From: a virus
Strand: one strand, 5' to 3'
IMG/VR virus record: IMGVR_UViG_3300046721_000546
Span: 1 to 49,986 of that record
Length of the DNA: 49,986 bases
Under the pieces are notes generated by a model. That model was not told the DNA's origin. It worked only from the letters and a program-made list of their open reading frames with translations, and did no database searches. Positions 40,095-49,143 of this stretch are shown piece by piece. The number at the start of each line of letters is the position of its first letter. The stretch's first letter is position 1. A program made the translations under genes and the position numbers.

Positions 40095-42896
40095 ATGCCA
40101 GACCTCAACATGGCGACGGTTCGGCAGCAATTCCCGCAGTATAACGACCTGTCGGACGATCAACTCGCGCAGGGACTGCACGACAAGTTCTACAAAGACA
40201 TGCCGTTCGATACGTTCGCGTCGAAGATCGGCTATTCGCAGGCGCCCCCGCCCACGATGGGCGTCGAGGGCATGGTCGGGTTCCCCACGATCGGCGGGCC
40301 GCAAACCCAGATCGGCGCCGACGTGAACGCTCTCGCGCAGGGCGCCGTGGGCGGCACGGGCGGCATCGTCAGCGGCGTGGGCCGCACGTATCAGGAAGCT
40401 GGCCCGCGTATGGCCAGGGCGCAGACGGCGACGATGGACGCCATCGATCGCGGCGAGACCGTCCCCGACCAGCAAGACCCTATCGGCTACCAGTACCTGT
40501 CCCCCGAGCAACGCGCCAAGGCACGCGCGGATCTCGGTGGCGCGAAGGATGAACTGGAGGCACGCGAGCCTAATGCCCTGATGCGCGCCGGTCGCGCGGT
40601 GCAGGGCTTTGGCCAGAGCGCGTTCCCGGTCGACCCGGCGCTGGAGGGGCGGCAGACGGGCATCGCCCGCATGATCGGCGGCGCCGGTCCCGTGCTGGCC
40701 GCGGGTGCCCTCGGGACCGCCGTGGGTGGACCCGGCGGCGGCATGCTGGCGAGCATGGCGGCGGTCGGCTCGCAGACCTACGATGCCACCTACCAGGAAG
40801 CGATCGGCAAAGGTCAGACCCCCGAACAGGCAGACGACGCCGCGGGCAAGGCCGCGATGGGCCAGGCGATCATCATGACCGTGCCGCTGGCCAGGATCAT
40901 CCCGCGCGTGCCGATGGATCTACGCGAGGGGTTGGTCAAAACATTGGTGAACCTCGGCCAGAACGGCGTGGAGTTCAGCGCCGGCAACACGCTGGGCACG
41001 GTCGTCAACAACTACGTCGCACAGCAGAGTTTCGACCCGAAGCGCGGCCTGATGGACGGCACCCAGGACGCGGCGCTGGAGGGATTCGTCGCCGGCCTCG
41101 TCATCCCCTCGACGGTCAACGCCGCCCAACGCATCGCGGAGAGCGCGCGGACGGCGCCGCCGCCCATCGCCGACGTGATCAAGCCGGTTCTCGACGCGCC
41201 CGATGTCGAGACAGCCGTCAGGGCAGCGTCGGACGTGGTCAGCGCGGACCCGGCCACCGACGCGCGGGCGTCGGATCTCTACCAGCGGGTGAATCAGGCC
41301 ACGGCGCCCGGCCCGGCCACCGAGGCCAGGGATACGGCGGCGGCGACGGCGGCGACCGCCCAGGCGCGCGAGGTGGCGGCGGGCAGAGAAGAGCCGCCAC
41401 CCGTGCCCTACAGGCCCATGACCGCCGCCGAGGTGCAGGCGCGCGACGGCGGCACGATCGAGGAAGCGTTCATAACCGCCCGCCGGGAAAACGCCGCGGG
41501 CGCGGCCAACCAGCCAGCCATGGTGCCGCCCGGCACCCCGCCACCCCTGCTGCCGCGCATCATGGACCTGTTGCGCGAGACCGACCGCCAGGAAGCCGAG
41601 CGACCGGCCATGGTGCCGCCGACCTCGACCACCGATCCGCTCACCGGGCGGACGACCTCGATCACGCCGCCGCCGCCAGAACAGACCATGCCGATCCCGG
41701 GAACGCGATCGCCGGTCGCGCCGCCGCCTGTCCCCACACCCGACATGACCGGATCAGTCGGCGCCGCCGCCTCGCGCGAGGGGACACCCGCCGCCGATCT
41801 GTTGCCGACCGCATCCGAAGCGGACAGCATCCGCCAGCAAGGCGAGATCGAGCGGCTCGCCACGCCACCCCGCCCCGGCGACAAAACGGTCTACATCAAA
41901 GGCGCCGACCCGACCCTGGCCGAGGTCACGGGCGACCCGGTCGTCGCCATGGAGCAGGCCTATAACCGCCAACAGCCGGTGGCGAACCCGCACCACGTCG
42001 AACGGGAGACCAGAGCCGCTGACGCGATAACAGAGGAGTACGCCAACACGGCGGGCGCGAAGATCACGCTCGATCGCATGGAAGAGAAGCAGGACCTTCA
42101 GGCGCAGGCGGATATCAAAAAGGTATTCGGCGAGCCGGGATCGCAACGGCCCCCGGCGGACCCATCGTCTACCCTCAGACTGATGGACGACTTTCTGGAC
42201 GATCCACGGCATGCGGAACGCAATTCCGTCGTCAAGATACTTCAGCCCCTGAGAGACAAGTTTTACGACGCGGACGGCAATCTAAAGACCGATCCCTACA
42301 CGCTCTATGGCATCGGTGAGCATATCAACGACCTGTTGAACGGAGTCGGCGATACTGAAACGGTCGGTTCAGCACGCGTGCTGAAACGCGAACTGACGAT
42401 GATCAAGAACGATCTCTATAACCGCATCGAGGACGTGGCGCCGGGGTTCGCGGAATATCGCGCCAACTACGCCAGGGCGGCGAGCGAGATCGCCGCGATG
42501 CGCTTCCTGCAAGAGAACAGACTGAGGTTGCTAAACGCTAATTTGCGAATAACCCCAGCGAAATGGTTCGGCTTCATGCGTGACGTGATCGAGGGGCGAG
42601 GCGATCCGATGGACCCGGCTTATGGACTGTCCGAGGCGCAGATGGATCGGTTGTGGAACATAACCGACCATGTGAAGCGGCAGATGTTCCTTGAGACCGG
42701 GAAACCCAGAGGTTCATGGACCTCAATGATGCAGGAAATGGGCGAGCGTTTCGGTGAAGCGGCGGCGCATGCGGTGGTGGGGCACGCGGTTCCCGTCTTT
42801 GGCAATATCGGCGTCAAAATGGGCACGTCGTATCTGCGAAACCGTCGCGCCGAGAAAGAAATGCAGCGATTTCTGTATCCGGATCTTAGCGAATAA
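40095..42896 (+). CDS. Large internal virion protein, polyvalent type
   Basis: 933 residues. The N-terminal module MATVRQQFPQYNDLSDDQLA, then HDKFYKDMPFDTFASKIGY, is a common entry domain of large phage ejection/DarB-like proteins. A membrane-active Gly/Ala segment lies at about 195-220 (GPVLAAGALGTAVGGPGGG). The middle is Pro/Thr-rich and disordered (about 350-600). The C-terminal helical domain (about 690-930) includes VVKILQPLRDKFYDADGNLK and FGFMRDVIEGRGDPMDPAYG. It probably forms part of the ejection apparatus. No nuclease or methylase motif was seen. Confidence 0.65.
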   Translation: MPDLNMATVRQQFPQYNDLSDDQLAQGLHDKFYKDMPFDTFASKIGYSQAPPPTMGVEGMVGFPTIGGPQTQIGADVNALAQGAVGGTGGIVSGVGRTYQEAGPRMARAQTATMDAIDRGETVPDQQDPIGYQYLSPEQRAKARADLGGAKDELEAREPNALMRAGRAVQGFGQSAFPVDPALEGRQTGIARMIGGAGPVLAAGALGTAVGGPGGGMLASMAAVGSQTYDATYQEAIGKGQTPEQADDAAGKAAMGQAIIMTVPLARIIPRVPMDLREGLVKTLVNLGQNGVEFSAGNTLGTVVNNYVAQQSFDPKRGLMDGTQDAALEGFVAGLVIPSTVNAAQRIAESARTAPPPIADVIKPVLDAPDVETAVRAASDVVSADPATDARASDLYQRVNQATAPGPATEARDTAAATAATAQAREVAAGREEPPPVPYRPMTAAEVQARDGGTIEEAFITARRENAAGAANQPAMVPPGTPPPLLPRIMDLLRETDRQEAERPAMVPPTSTTDPLTGRTTSITPPPPEQTMPIPGTRSPVAPPPVPTPDMTGSVGAAASREGTPAADLLPTASEADSIRQQGEIERLATPPRPGDKTVYIKGADPTLAEVTGDPVVAMEQAYNRQQPVANPHHVERETRAADAITEEYANTAGAKITLDRMEEKQDLQAQADIKKVFGEPGSQRPPADPSSTLRLMDDFLDDPRHAERNSVVKILQPLRDKFYDADGNLKTDPYTLYGIGEHINDLLNGVGDTETVGSARVLKRELTMIKNDLYNRIEDVAPGFAEYRANYARAASEIAAMRFLQENRLRLLNANLRITPAKWFGFMRDVIEGRGDPMDPAYGLSEAQMDRLWNITDHVKRQMFLETGKPRGSWTSMMQEMGERFGEAAAHAVVGHAVPVFGNIGVKMGTSYLRNRRAEKEMQRFLYPDLSE

Positions 42897-42950
42897 CGAA
42901 AGGACATCCCCATGCGCTACCTCCTCGCCGCTGACCAGGGAGCCTGACCC

Positions 42951-43346
42951 ATGACATTCCGTTACGGTGCCGTGCTTCGCAACGACCAGGTGTCGCAGAT
43001 CCAGACCCGAATGGCGGTCTCGGGTACGGCGACGATGCAGCTTCGCATCTATAGCGGCGCCGAACCGGCGAACTGCGCCGCGACGGAACCCACCGGGACG
43101 CTGGCGACCATCGTGCTGCCAGCCTCGTTCCTGACCAGTAGCGGCGGGGTGACGACCATCGCGGGGACGTGGAGTGTCGCGGCCAGCGGCACCGGCACCG
43201 CGGTCTGCTGGCGCATGTACGACCAGGCCGGGACGTGCCATGTGCAGGGCAGCACGGTGACCGATCTGGTGCTGAACAACCAGAGCATCACCAGCGGGCA
43301 GACGGTTACAGTAACTTCATTCTCGGTCACAGCAGGCAATGCGTAG
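42951..43346 (+). CDS. Conserved phage structural protein
   Basis: 131 residues, GGGAG 8 nt upstream. It begins RYGAVLRNDQVSQIQTRMAV, then LRIYSGAEPANCAA, ends GQTVTVTSFSVTAGNA, and has WRMYDQAGTCHVQGST in the middle. I recognise this as a widespread small beta-rich protein encoded near fibre/tail genes of many phages. Its exact role is not known. Confidence 0.7.
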   Translation: MTFRYGAVLRNDQVSQIQTRMAVSGTATMQLRIYSGAEPANCAATEPTGTLATIVLPASFLTSSGGVTTIAGTWSVAASGTGTAVCWRMYDQAGTCHVQGSTVTDLVLNNQSITSGQTVTVTSFSVTAGNA

Positions 43347-43405
43347 AACTGTATTGCTATTTGTTGAGGGGGAGGTGATCATGATCGCGAAGGAGATTTG
43401 CGGTC

Positions 43406-44101
43406 ATGAAGCAGGACAATCGTCCGAACAAAATCCGCGACATTCACGGCATGTCGAGGACGCCGGAGTATATGGCGTGGCGCAACATGCTCACCCGTTG
43501 CTATAACTCTAAGTCTGATCATTACACAAATTACGGCGCTCGCGGCATCAAGGTGTGTGAGCATTGGCGAACCGCGTTTCGCGCATTCTACGAGGATATG
43601 GGGCCTCGTCCGCCAGGGACGACGCTCGAACGGCGCGATGTGCATGGCGATTACGGACCCGACAATTGTGTCTGGGCGACACCCGTTGAGCAATCGAGGA
43701 ACACCACCGTCAACCGCTATGTCAATTACAATGGACGGTCAATGATTCTTGCCGATTGGGCGACTGAAACCGGCATCAAGAGATTGACCATCCTCATGCG
43801 CCTCGACCGCGACAAGTGGACAACTGGTCAGGCGCTTGGATACGAGCCGCCGCCGCTACGCAAGCCCAGAAATGTTCGTTTGATTGAATACCAAGGGGAA
43901 ACTCTTCCAATGATCGAATGGGCTAGACGATATGGACAACATCCGACTGCCGTCGCAACGCGACTAAACGATCTCGGATGGAGTGTTGGTCAAGCAATTA
44001 CTGCAGAGCCACCGCCGCCAAGACTGGGTAATTCTAACTCCAAGGCAGCCGAAAGGACGCGGCGTTATCGAGCGCGACTTGCTTCGAAAAGAACAACCTA
44101 A
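43406..44101 (+). CDS. HNH-like homing endonuclease with two C-terminal repeats
   Basis: 231 residues, AAGGAG about 10 nt upstream. Residues about 10-100 follow a known free-standing phage nuclease pattern: YMAWRNMLTRCYNSKSDHYT, YGARGIKVCEHW, then GTTLERRDVHGDYGPDNCVW. Two repeats follow (MILADWATETGIKRLTILMR and MIEWARRYGQHPTAVATRLN), likely DNA-binding. Unlike the other two candidates it runs with the structural genes. Codon use is less GC-biased than in neighbours, a sign of recent arrival. Confidence 0.8.
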   Translation: MKQDNRPNKIRDIHGMSRTPEYMAWRNMLTRCYNSKSDHYTNYGARGIKVCEHWRTAFRAFYEDMGPRPPGTTLERRDVHGDYGPDNCVWATPVEQSRNTTVNRYVNYNGRSMILADWATETGIKRLTILMRLDRDKWTTGQALGYEPPPLRKPRNVRLIEYQGETLPMIEWARRYGQHPTAVATRLNDLGWSVGQAITAEPPPPRLGNSNSKAAERTRRYRARLASKRTT

Positions 44102-44412
44102 TGTGGGTTCGTTCCGGTTCGTGCTGCCGCTGCGGCCAGTGCTGCGTCGGCACGCCATTGCTTTGGATGGTGCCGCCACCCGTGCTTTCGCCCGACGATC
44201 CGATGCTGCGCGATCCGCCGGTCCAGGGAATGTGTCCACTTTACGAGGTGCATGCCGGGGCGCCAGAGGGCGAAGGCTTTTGTATCGGTCACGAACCACC
44301 GAACCAGCACGGCTATTACCTGAGCGGCTGTAACATCTGGCCGGATAATCCGGAGCAAATCGCCGACAAGCCGGGTTGTTCTTACACCTTTACGTGGTCC
44401 GACGTGGACTGA
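44101..44412 (+). CDS. CxxCxxCC protein, YkgJ-like
   Basis: 103 residues; the ATG overlaps the previous stop by one base (TAATG). The N-terminal SCCRCGQCC gives C8-x2-C11-x2-C14-C15, the signature of the YkgJ-type putative metal/Fe-S proteins. Later cysteines (about positions 45, 61, 77 and 93) complete a cysteine-rich fold. Function in phages is unknown. Confidence 0.65.
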   Translation: MWVRSGSCCRCGQCCVGTPLLWMVPPPVLSPDDPMLRDPPVQGMCPLYEVHAGAPEGEGFCIGHEPPNQHGYYLSGCNIWPDNPEQIADKPGCSYTFTWSDVD

Positions 44413-44415
44413 CGG

Positions 44416-47307
44416 ATGGCCGTCCAGACCATCTGGCTGCTGGGGACGGCGGGTGTCACGCCGAACTTCTTCGGCAATACGCAGCTTAACGGCAGCGCGC
44501 CGACCGCGGCCAACACGGCGTTCGGTTGGGGTCCGGCCAAGACCGCTGTCACCACGCCGTATTTTCGGGGCCGTTTGGGCGCCACGACGACAGGCAGTGA
44601 TGCCGCCGTCGCCAGTTCCTACAACGCGGGCACGTCAGGACCGACCAGAGGCACCGGCACGGGCGCCGCCACGGCGGGCGACAGTTTCATCGCGGGTCCG
44701 TTCTCCGGCACCTTCGCCGCCACCGCCTGGACCTTCAATTGTAATATCCGCGCGAGCACGGCCGGCGCCGTCGGCCACATCAACATGCGCTTTTGGCGAT
44801 CCGCCAACGCGGACGGCTCGAGCGCGACTCAAATCACCGCCAACACCGTGGGCGCGACGGTCACGCTGTCCACCACGGCAGACGTTAACAGTTCAATCAC
44901 CTGGTCGCCAGGCGCGCTCGACCTCAACGCCCAGTACCTGTTCTTTCAGGTCGAGTGGCAGGAGACCACCGCCGGATCAAGCAACAACGACAACGTCTTC
45001 TTTCGCATCGGCACGGCCTCGATCACCACGGCGGATTACGTCGCCGCCGCGCTGGGCACGCTATCGCTCACCCAGGCCAGCCAGACCCTGTCGTCCGTTG
45101 GTCAGGTCAGAGTCAACGGCACGCTCTCTCTCACCCAGGCGGCGCAAACGCTGGCCGCCGCGGGCGGCGGACTACCACCCATCACCGGAGGAGTTGGAGG
45201 ATCTCCAGATACAAACACGGTGTTGTTGATTCACGCCGATGGCGCCAACGGCTCGACGACATTCACCGATGCTTCTTCTTACGCGCACACGTTGTCGGTC
45301 ATCAACAGCGCCCAGGTCACCACCGCCGCGTCGAAGTTCGGGACTGGCAGCGCGAAATTCGACGGCGATTCCGGTGCCTTCATCGACACCGGGAACGTCA
45401 CGGATTTTCAGTTCGGATCGGCGCCGTTCACGATCGAGGCGTGGGCTTATTACACGTCGGCGCCTGGGAGCGCCACCAAAGCAATCACCGCCGTGTGGGG
45501 ACCGGAAGGCAACGATTCATGGTGGTTAGGAAACAGTAACAACGGCCTGATGTTCTTGTGGTCAACGACCGGTGTTTACGACGGCGGCAAGGTTCTTCAG
45601 CCCGGTGGTTTCACTCCCACACTCAACACCTGGTATCACATCGCGGCTGACCGGGACGCCTCCGGCATGCTGCGGATGTACATCAACGGCGCGGTCTACG
45701 CATCACAAAGCATCACCGACTTTTTCTCCGCGAATGGCGGAACCTGTACCGTCGGTGGCGATCATGTGAACGCCGGGAACGGCTTCACCGGCTACCTCGA
45801 CGAGGTCCGGGTCACCAAGGGCGTGGCTCGCTACGGTGGCGCTTTTACCCCGCCAACCGCGCCCTTCACTATCGCCGCGCCGCTGGCGCAGGCCAACCAC
45901 ACCATCGCCGCCACGGGCGATGTGCCGCTTCTGCCTCCCACGGCGATCCTCGCGCTGACCGAGATCAGCGACACGATCTCGGCGGCGGCAACGGTCGGTC
46001 CCGACTCCGGTATCAGCGGAGGGCTTGGCGACCCCAACGCCTCCATCCCGATCCCGGTGGATCTTCTGGTTCACGCGGACGCCGCCGCCGGAACAACGGT
46101 GTTCACCGACGCATCCGGCAACAACTGGCCGATCACGACACTGGGCGATGCCCATGTCGGAAGCGCGGCGAAATTCGGCACCGGGTCCATGGCGTTCGGC
46201 CCGCCTTCGTCAACGATCTCGCAATTGGCGATAGGCGGGCCGGGTGACTTCCACATCCCTGGCTTTACGCCGTTCACGATCGAATTCTGGGCCTGGTTTA
46301 ACACCGATCCCACCGCCAGAACCCGCATTTTCACGGGTAAATGGGGGCCAGGCGGCAACGAATGGGTATTGGCCCTCGTCAATTCCGGCACCTTTACTTT
46401 CGTCTACACAACAAACGGAAGTGACTACCAGCTCGTCGGCTTAACCATACTCGCGTCGACAGATATCGGGAAGTGGATACATTTCGCGCTCGCCGGAGAC
46501 GCCACCAACTTTAGAGCCTTTGTCAACGGTTCTATCGCGGGCTTTGGTTATCGTAACACACCATTTTATTTGAGTTCCTCCATAACCGGAATCGGCAACG
46601 ACCCCGGTGACGGCGCGTCCGCTAATTTCGACGGCTACATCGATGAACTGGCGATCACCATCGGTACGTGCCGCTATATTGCCGATTTCATCCCGCCTTA
46701 TAAACCGTATCGGGCTTTCTCCGACCCCGGCTACATGGTCCAGGGCGCGCAGACCCTCGCGGCCACGGGCACGGTCGCTGATCCGGTCAGCGGCAACGTC
46801 GGCACGCTCAATCTCACGCAGGCGTCGCAGACGCTGTTCGGCACCGCGAAGGTCGCGGTCGACGGCACGCTGGGCCTCACTCAACAGCCGCAAACGCTGG
46901 CCGCGACCGGCGGTGTGGCCCTCGGCGCCACGCTGGGCCTCACACAGGCACCACAGACGATCGCCGCCGCGGGCGGGGTCACCGTCACCGGCACGCTGGG
47001 CCTGACCCAGCAGCCGCAGACACTCGCGGCGGTCGGGCGTGTGCTGGTCGGTGGCGCGCTGGGCCTGACGCAACAGTCCCAGACGTTGCTGGCGGCGGGG
47101 CAGATCCTGGTGACGGGCACGTTGTCGATCGCGCAGGCGCCTCAGACGCTGTCCGCGTTCGGCACGGTCGTCTCGCCTGGCGTCATCGTCGGCAACCTCA
47201 ACCTGACGCAGGATGACCATGTGTTGAGCGCCACCGGCACCGTGCCCGCGAACGACACGGGAATCATGGAGACGCAGTACTATTACCGCCGACGAATGAG
47301 GAGATAA
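44416..47307 (+). CDS. Large surface protein with two LamG-like domains and 21-residue repeats
   Basis: 963 residues. An N-terminal beta domain (to about 205) precedes two repeats (about 210-250), a first concanavalin/LamG-like domain (about 268-485: FTIEAWAYYTSAPGSA, FTGYLDEVRVTKGVARYGG), a spacer, a second one (about 548-767: FTIEFWAWFNTDPTAR, FDGYIDELAITIGTCRY), and 7-8 tandem repeats (about 785-945) of GTLGLTQQPQTLAATGGVAL-type, 21 residues each. LamG domains usually bind sugars. A virion surface or adhesion protein is likely. It ends in a basic tail YYYRRRMRR. Confidence 0.75.
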   Translation: MAVQTIWLLGTAGVTPNFFGNTQLNGSAPTAANTAFGWGPAKTAVTTPYFRGRLGATTTGSDAAVASSYNAGTSGPTRGTGTGAATAGDSFIAGPFSGTFAATAWTFNCNIRASTAGAVGHINMRFWRSANADGSSATQITANTVGATVTLSTTADVNSSITWSPGALDLNAQYLFFQVEWQETTAGSSNNDNVFFRIGTASITTADYVAAALGTLSLTQASQTLSSVGQVRVNGTLSLTQAAQTLAAAGGGLPPITGGVGGSPDTNTVLLIHADGANGSTTFTDASSYAHTLSVINSAQVTTAASKFGTGSAKFDGDSGAFIDTGNVTDFQFGSAPFTIEAWAYYTSAPGSATKAITAVWGPEGNDSWWLGNSNNGLMFLWSTTGVYDGGKVLQPGGFTPTLNTWYHIAADRDASGMLRMYINGAVYASQSITDFFSANGGTCTVGGDHVNAGNGFTGYLDEVRVTKGVARYGGAFTPPTAPFTIAAPLAQANHTIAATGDVPLLPPTAILALTEISDTISAAATVGPDSGISGGLGDPNASIPIPVDLLVHADAAAGTTVFTDASGNNWPITTLGDAHVGSAAKFGTGSMAFGPPSSTISQLAIGGPGDFHIPGFTPFTIEFWAWFNTDPTARTRIFTGKWGPGGNEWVLALVNSGTFTFVYTTNGSDYQLVGLTILASTDIGKWIHFALAGDATNFRAFVNGSIAGFGYRNTPFYLSSSITGIGNDPGDGASANFDGYIDELAITIGTCRYIADFIPPYKPYRAFSDPGYMVQGAQTLAATGTVADPVSGNVGTLNLTQASQTLFGTAKVAVDGTLGLTQQPQTLAATGGVALGATLGLTQAPQTIAAAGGVTVTGTLGLTQQPQTLAAVGRVLVGGALGLTQQSQTLLAAGQILVTGTLSIAQAPQTLSAFGTVVSPGVIVGNLNLTQDDHVLSATGTVPANDTGIMETQYYYRRRMRR

Positions 47308-47309
47308 CA

Positions 47310-47678
47310 ATGGCGACAATAAATCCGGTGATCACGGCGGTTGGCCGGGGCGATGGATCGACACTGCTCGTGACGTGGTCGCCGTTGACCAACGCGGACA
47401 CCTGTCAGCCGGTTTCATACCCGGAATACTCCGATCGATCGGTGCATGTGTCGGGCACGTTCTCTAGCGCCTCCGTCGCGGTGCGCGGGTCGAACAACGG
47501 TACGACCTACGCGCCGCTGAACGACCCGACCCGCACGATCATCGCGATGACGACCGAAACGATTCAGGCGGTGCTGGAAAACACCGTCTACGTCCAGCCG
47601 GTCGCCACCGCCGGCACGGGCGGGCAGACGCTGACCATTTCGATGCTGTTCCATCTCACCAACCCCTTGAGGACCTGA
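47310..47678 (+). CDS. Small beta-rich structural protein
   Basis: 122 residues, GAGGAG 9 nt upstream. The sequence (VGRGDGSTLLVTWSPLTNAD; VHVSGTFSSASVAVRGSNNG; TVYVQPVATAGTGGQTLTIS) looks like a small jelly-roll or Ig-like surface protein common beside fibre genes of phages. No enzyme motif. Confidence 0.65.
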   Translation: MATINPVITAVGRGDGSTLLVTWSPLTNADTCQPVSYPEYSDRSVHVSGTFSSASVAVRGSNNGTTYAPLNDPTRTIIAMTTETIQAVLENTVYVQPVATAGTGGQTLTISMLFHLTNPLRT

Positions 47679-47680
47679 CA

Positions 47681-48211
47681 ATGGCGGACTTCAGCGAAGC
47701 AGCGGAATTCGTACGCCGCTGGGTTGAGAAACAACGCGATGTCATCGCGCTGGGCGAGGCGTTGCAGACCATCGGGCGCATCGACCACGCCGCGAAGGAA
47801 CACGAGGAGGCGCGCGATAAACTCGCCATCCAGGTCGCGGCGGCGAAAGAGGAACTTCAGAAAACCACCGACGCGCACAAGACGTTTCTCGCCACGCGCG
47901 CCAAAGACCTGAAGGACCACGAGGCCGCGGCGCGACAGATCCTGGCCGACGCCAAAGCGGCGGGCGGCGAGGCGCTGGACCAGGCACGCGCGGGCGCGGA
48001 CGCCACGATCGCCAGCGCGAACGCCGAGGCGGAACGCATGCGCGAGGCGAACGCGCAACGCATGGCGGAACTGGAACGGGCGTTCGCGGCGAAAAGCGCG
48101 GAACTGAGCGACATGCAACAAACACTGACCGCCGCCCGGCAAGAACACGAAGCCCTGGTCGAGACGATCGCCAACATGCGACGCCTCGCCGGGCGTGTCA
48201 TGGCGGACTAG
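47681..48211 (+). CDS. Coiled-coil protein ending at an in-frame TAG
   Basis: 176 residues, almost entirely a charged coiled coil (EEARDKLAIQVAAAKEELQK; RQILADAKAAGGEALDQARA). It ends MAD-TAG at 48209-48211, and the same frame stays open for another 105 codons. No family recognised. A structural or assembly helper is possible. Confidence 0.65.
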   Translation: MADFSEAAEFVRRWVEKQRDVIALGEALQTIGRIDHAAKEHEEARDKLAIQVAAAKEELQKTTDAHKTFLATRAKDLKDHEAAARQILADAKAAGGEALDQARAGADATIASANAEAERMREANAQRMAELERAFAAKSAELSDMQQTLTAARQEHEALVETIANMRRLAGRVMAD

Positions 48212-48220
48212 GCCGATCGT

Positions 48221-48526
48221 CTGGCTGACACACCGTCAGGCTGGATACGCGCCAACCTCGGCATCGCCGCCACGCTCCTCGCGCTCGCCGGCACGATCCT
48301 CGGCGGGGTCGCCGCGGCCAGCACATGGCTCGCCTCGATGCACCACCTGGAGCGGCGCGTCGACGTGCTGCGTGGCGAAATAACCACCATGCAGGGCGCA
48401 ATGGCCACGAACCGGACGACCGTGCAGGACGTGCGCCGCGCGCTGGAGGCCAACGACGCCGCCCACCGCGAGGCCATCGCCCGCGCCGAGGAGCGGCTCA
48501 AGGCTCTGGAACGAGCCAAACCGTAA
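48221..48526 (+). CDS. Membrane-anchored coiled-coil protein, possible holin/spanin-like
   Basis: 101 residues if started at CTG 48221; no ATG, GTG or TTG occurs between the upstream TAG (48209) and 48338, and that ATG would lose the membrane segment. One transmembrane helix (about residues 13-36: NLGIAATLLALAGTILGGVA) is followed by a coiled coil (LERRVDVLRGEITTMQGAMA). This layout suits lysis accessory proteins. The start is unresolved: rare initiation codon, or readthrough of the TAG from the previous gene. Confidence 0.55.
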   Translation: MADTPSGWIRANLGIAATLLALAGTILGGVAAASTWLASMHHLERRVDVLRGEITTMQGAMATNRTTVQDVRRALEANDAAHREAIARAEERLKALERAKP

Positions 48527-48598
48527 CGCGGGCGAGGGAGCGCCGCGTCACTGGGCGTGCTAGCCACGCTCGCCACCCCAACAAACAGGAGACGCAGC

Positions 48599-49105
48599 AT
48601 GCCTTTCGTCAGTGGATTCCTACAGGTGCGCCACGGCGGACACCCGGACCAGGGACTGCCGGGCGAACAGCCGGGAATCGATAATTCTTTGCCCGGGATG
48701 CCCGCCTACCCGGACCAGGGGTTGCCGATGCCGCCGCCTGGCACGTTTCCGCCACCCAGCCCGGCGCATCCGATCGTCCCCGCGCCACCGTCCACGCCGC
48801 CTGGCGTGATCTGGCCACCGATCGGTCGTCCGCCGTCCTGGGGCGGGGGCTGGGGCAGCGGCAACCGGCCCGATCAGGGACTTCCTGGCAGCCAGCCGGG
48901 ACCGGACAACACCCTGCCGGGTCAGCCCGCGACCCCGGACAACACGCTGCCGACGCAGCCGCCGCGCCCCGACAACTCGTTGCCATCTCAGATGTATTGG
49001 GTGGTCTGTGGAATCCCCGGTGTCGGTTGGCGCTACGTGTGCGTCGACCCCTCGCTTCAGCCGGGAATGCCGCTGCCGCCGATGCCGACGCCCGAGCCTA
49101 AATAA
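48599..49105 (+). CDS. Pro-rich protein with PDQGLP/PDNTLP repeats
   Basis: 168 residues with CAGGAG 8 nt upstream of the ATG at 48599 (an earlier GTG at 48557 adds unlikely residues). Residues about 15-140 are made of variants of PDQGLPGEQPG, PDNSLPG and PDNTLPGQP. The C-terminal folded-looking part is YWVVCGIPGVGWRYVCVDP. I recognise the architecture as a recurring phage protein of unknown function. It is the last plus-strand gene. Confidence 0.7.
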   Translation: MPFVSGFLQVRHGGHPDQGLPGEQPGIDNSLPGMPAYPDQGLPMPPPGTFPPPSPAHPIVPAPPSTPPGVIWPPIGRPPSWGGGWGSGNRPDQGLPGSQPGPDNTLPGQPATPDNTLPTQPPRPDNSLPSQMYWVVCGIPGVGWRYVCVDPSLQPGMPLPPMPTPEPK

Positions 49106-49110
49106 TAACG

Positions 49111-49143
49111 AAAAGGGCGCGCACCCGACCTGGATGCGCGCCC
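49111..49143 (-). terminator. Intrinsic terminator for the minus-strand transcript
   Basis: A perfect 9-bp stem (GGGCGCGCA at 49115-49123 with TGCGCGCCC at 49135-49143) with an 11-nt loop. On the minus strand it is followed directly by TTTT (plus-strand AAAA at 49111-49114), while on the plus strand no T-run follows. It therefore ends leftward transcripts, right after the pentanucleotide array. Confidence 0.75.
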
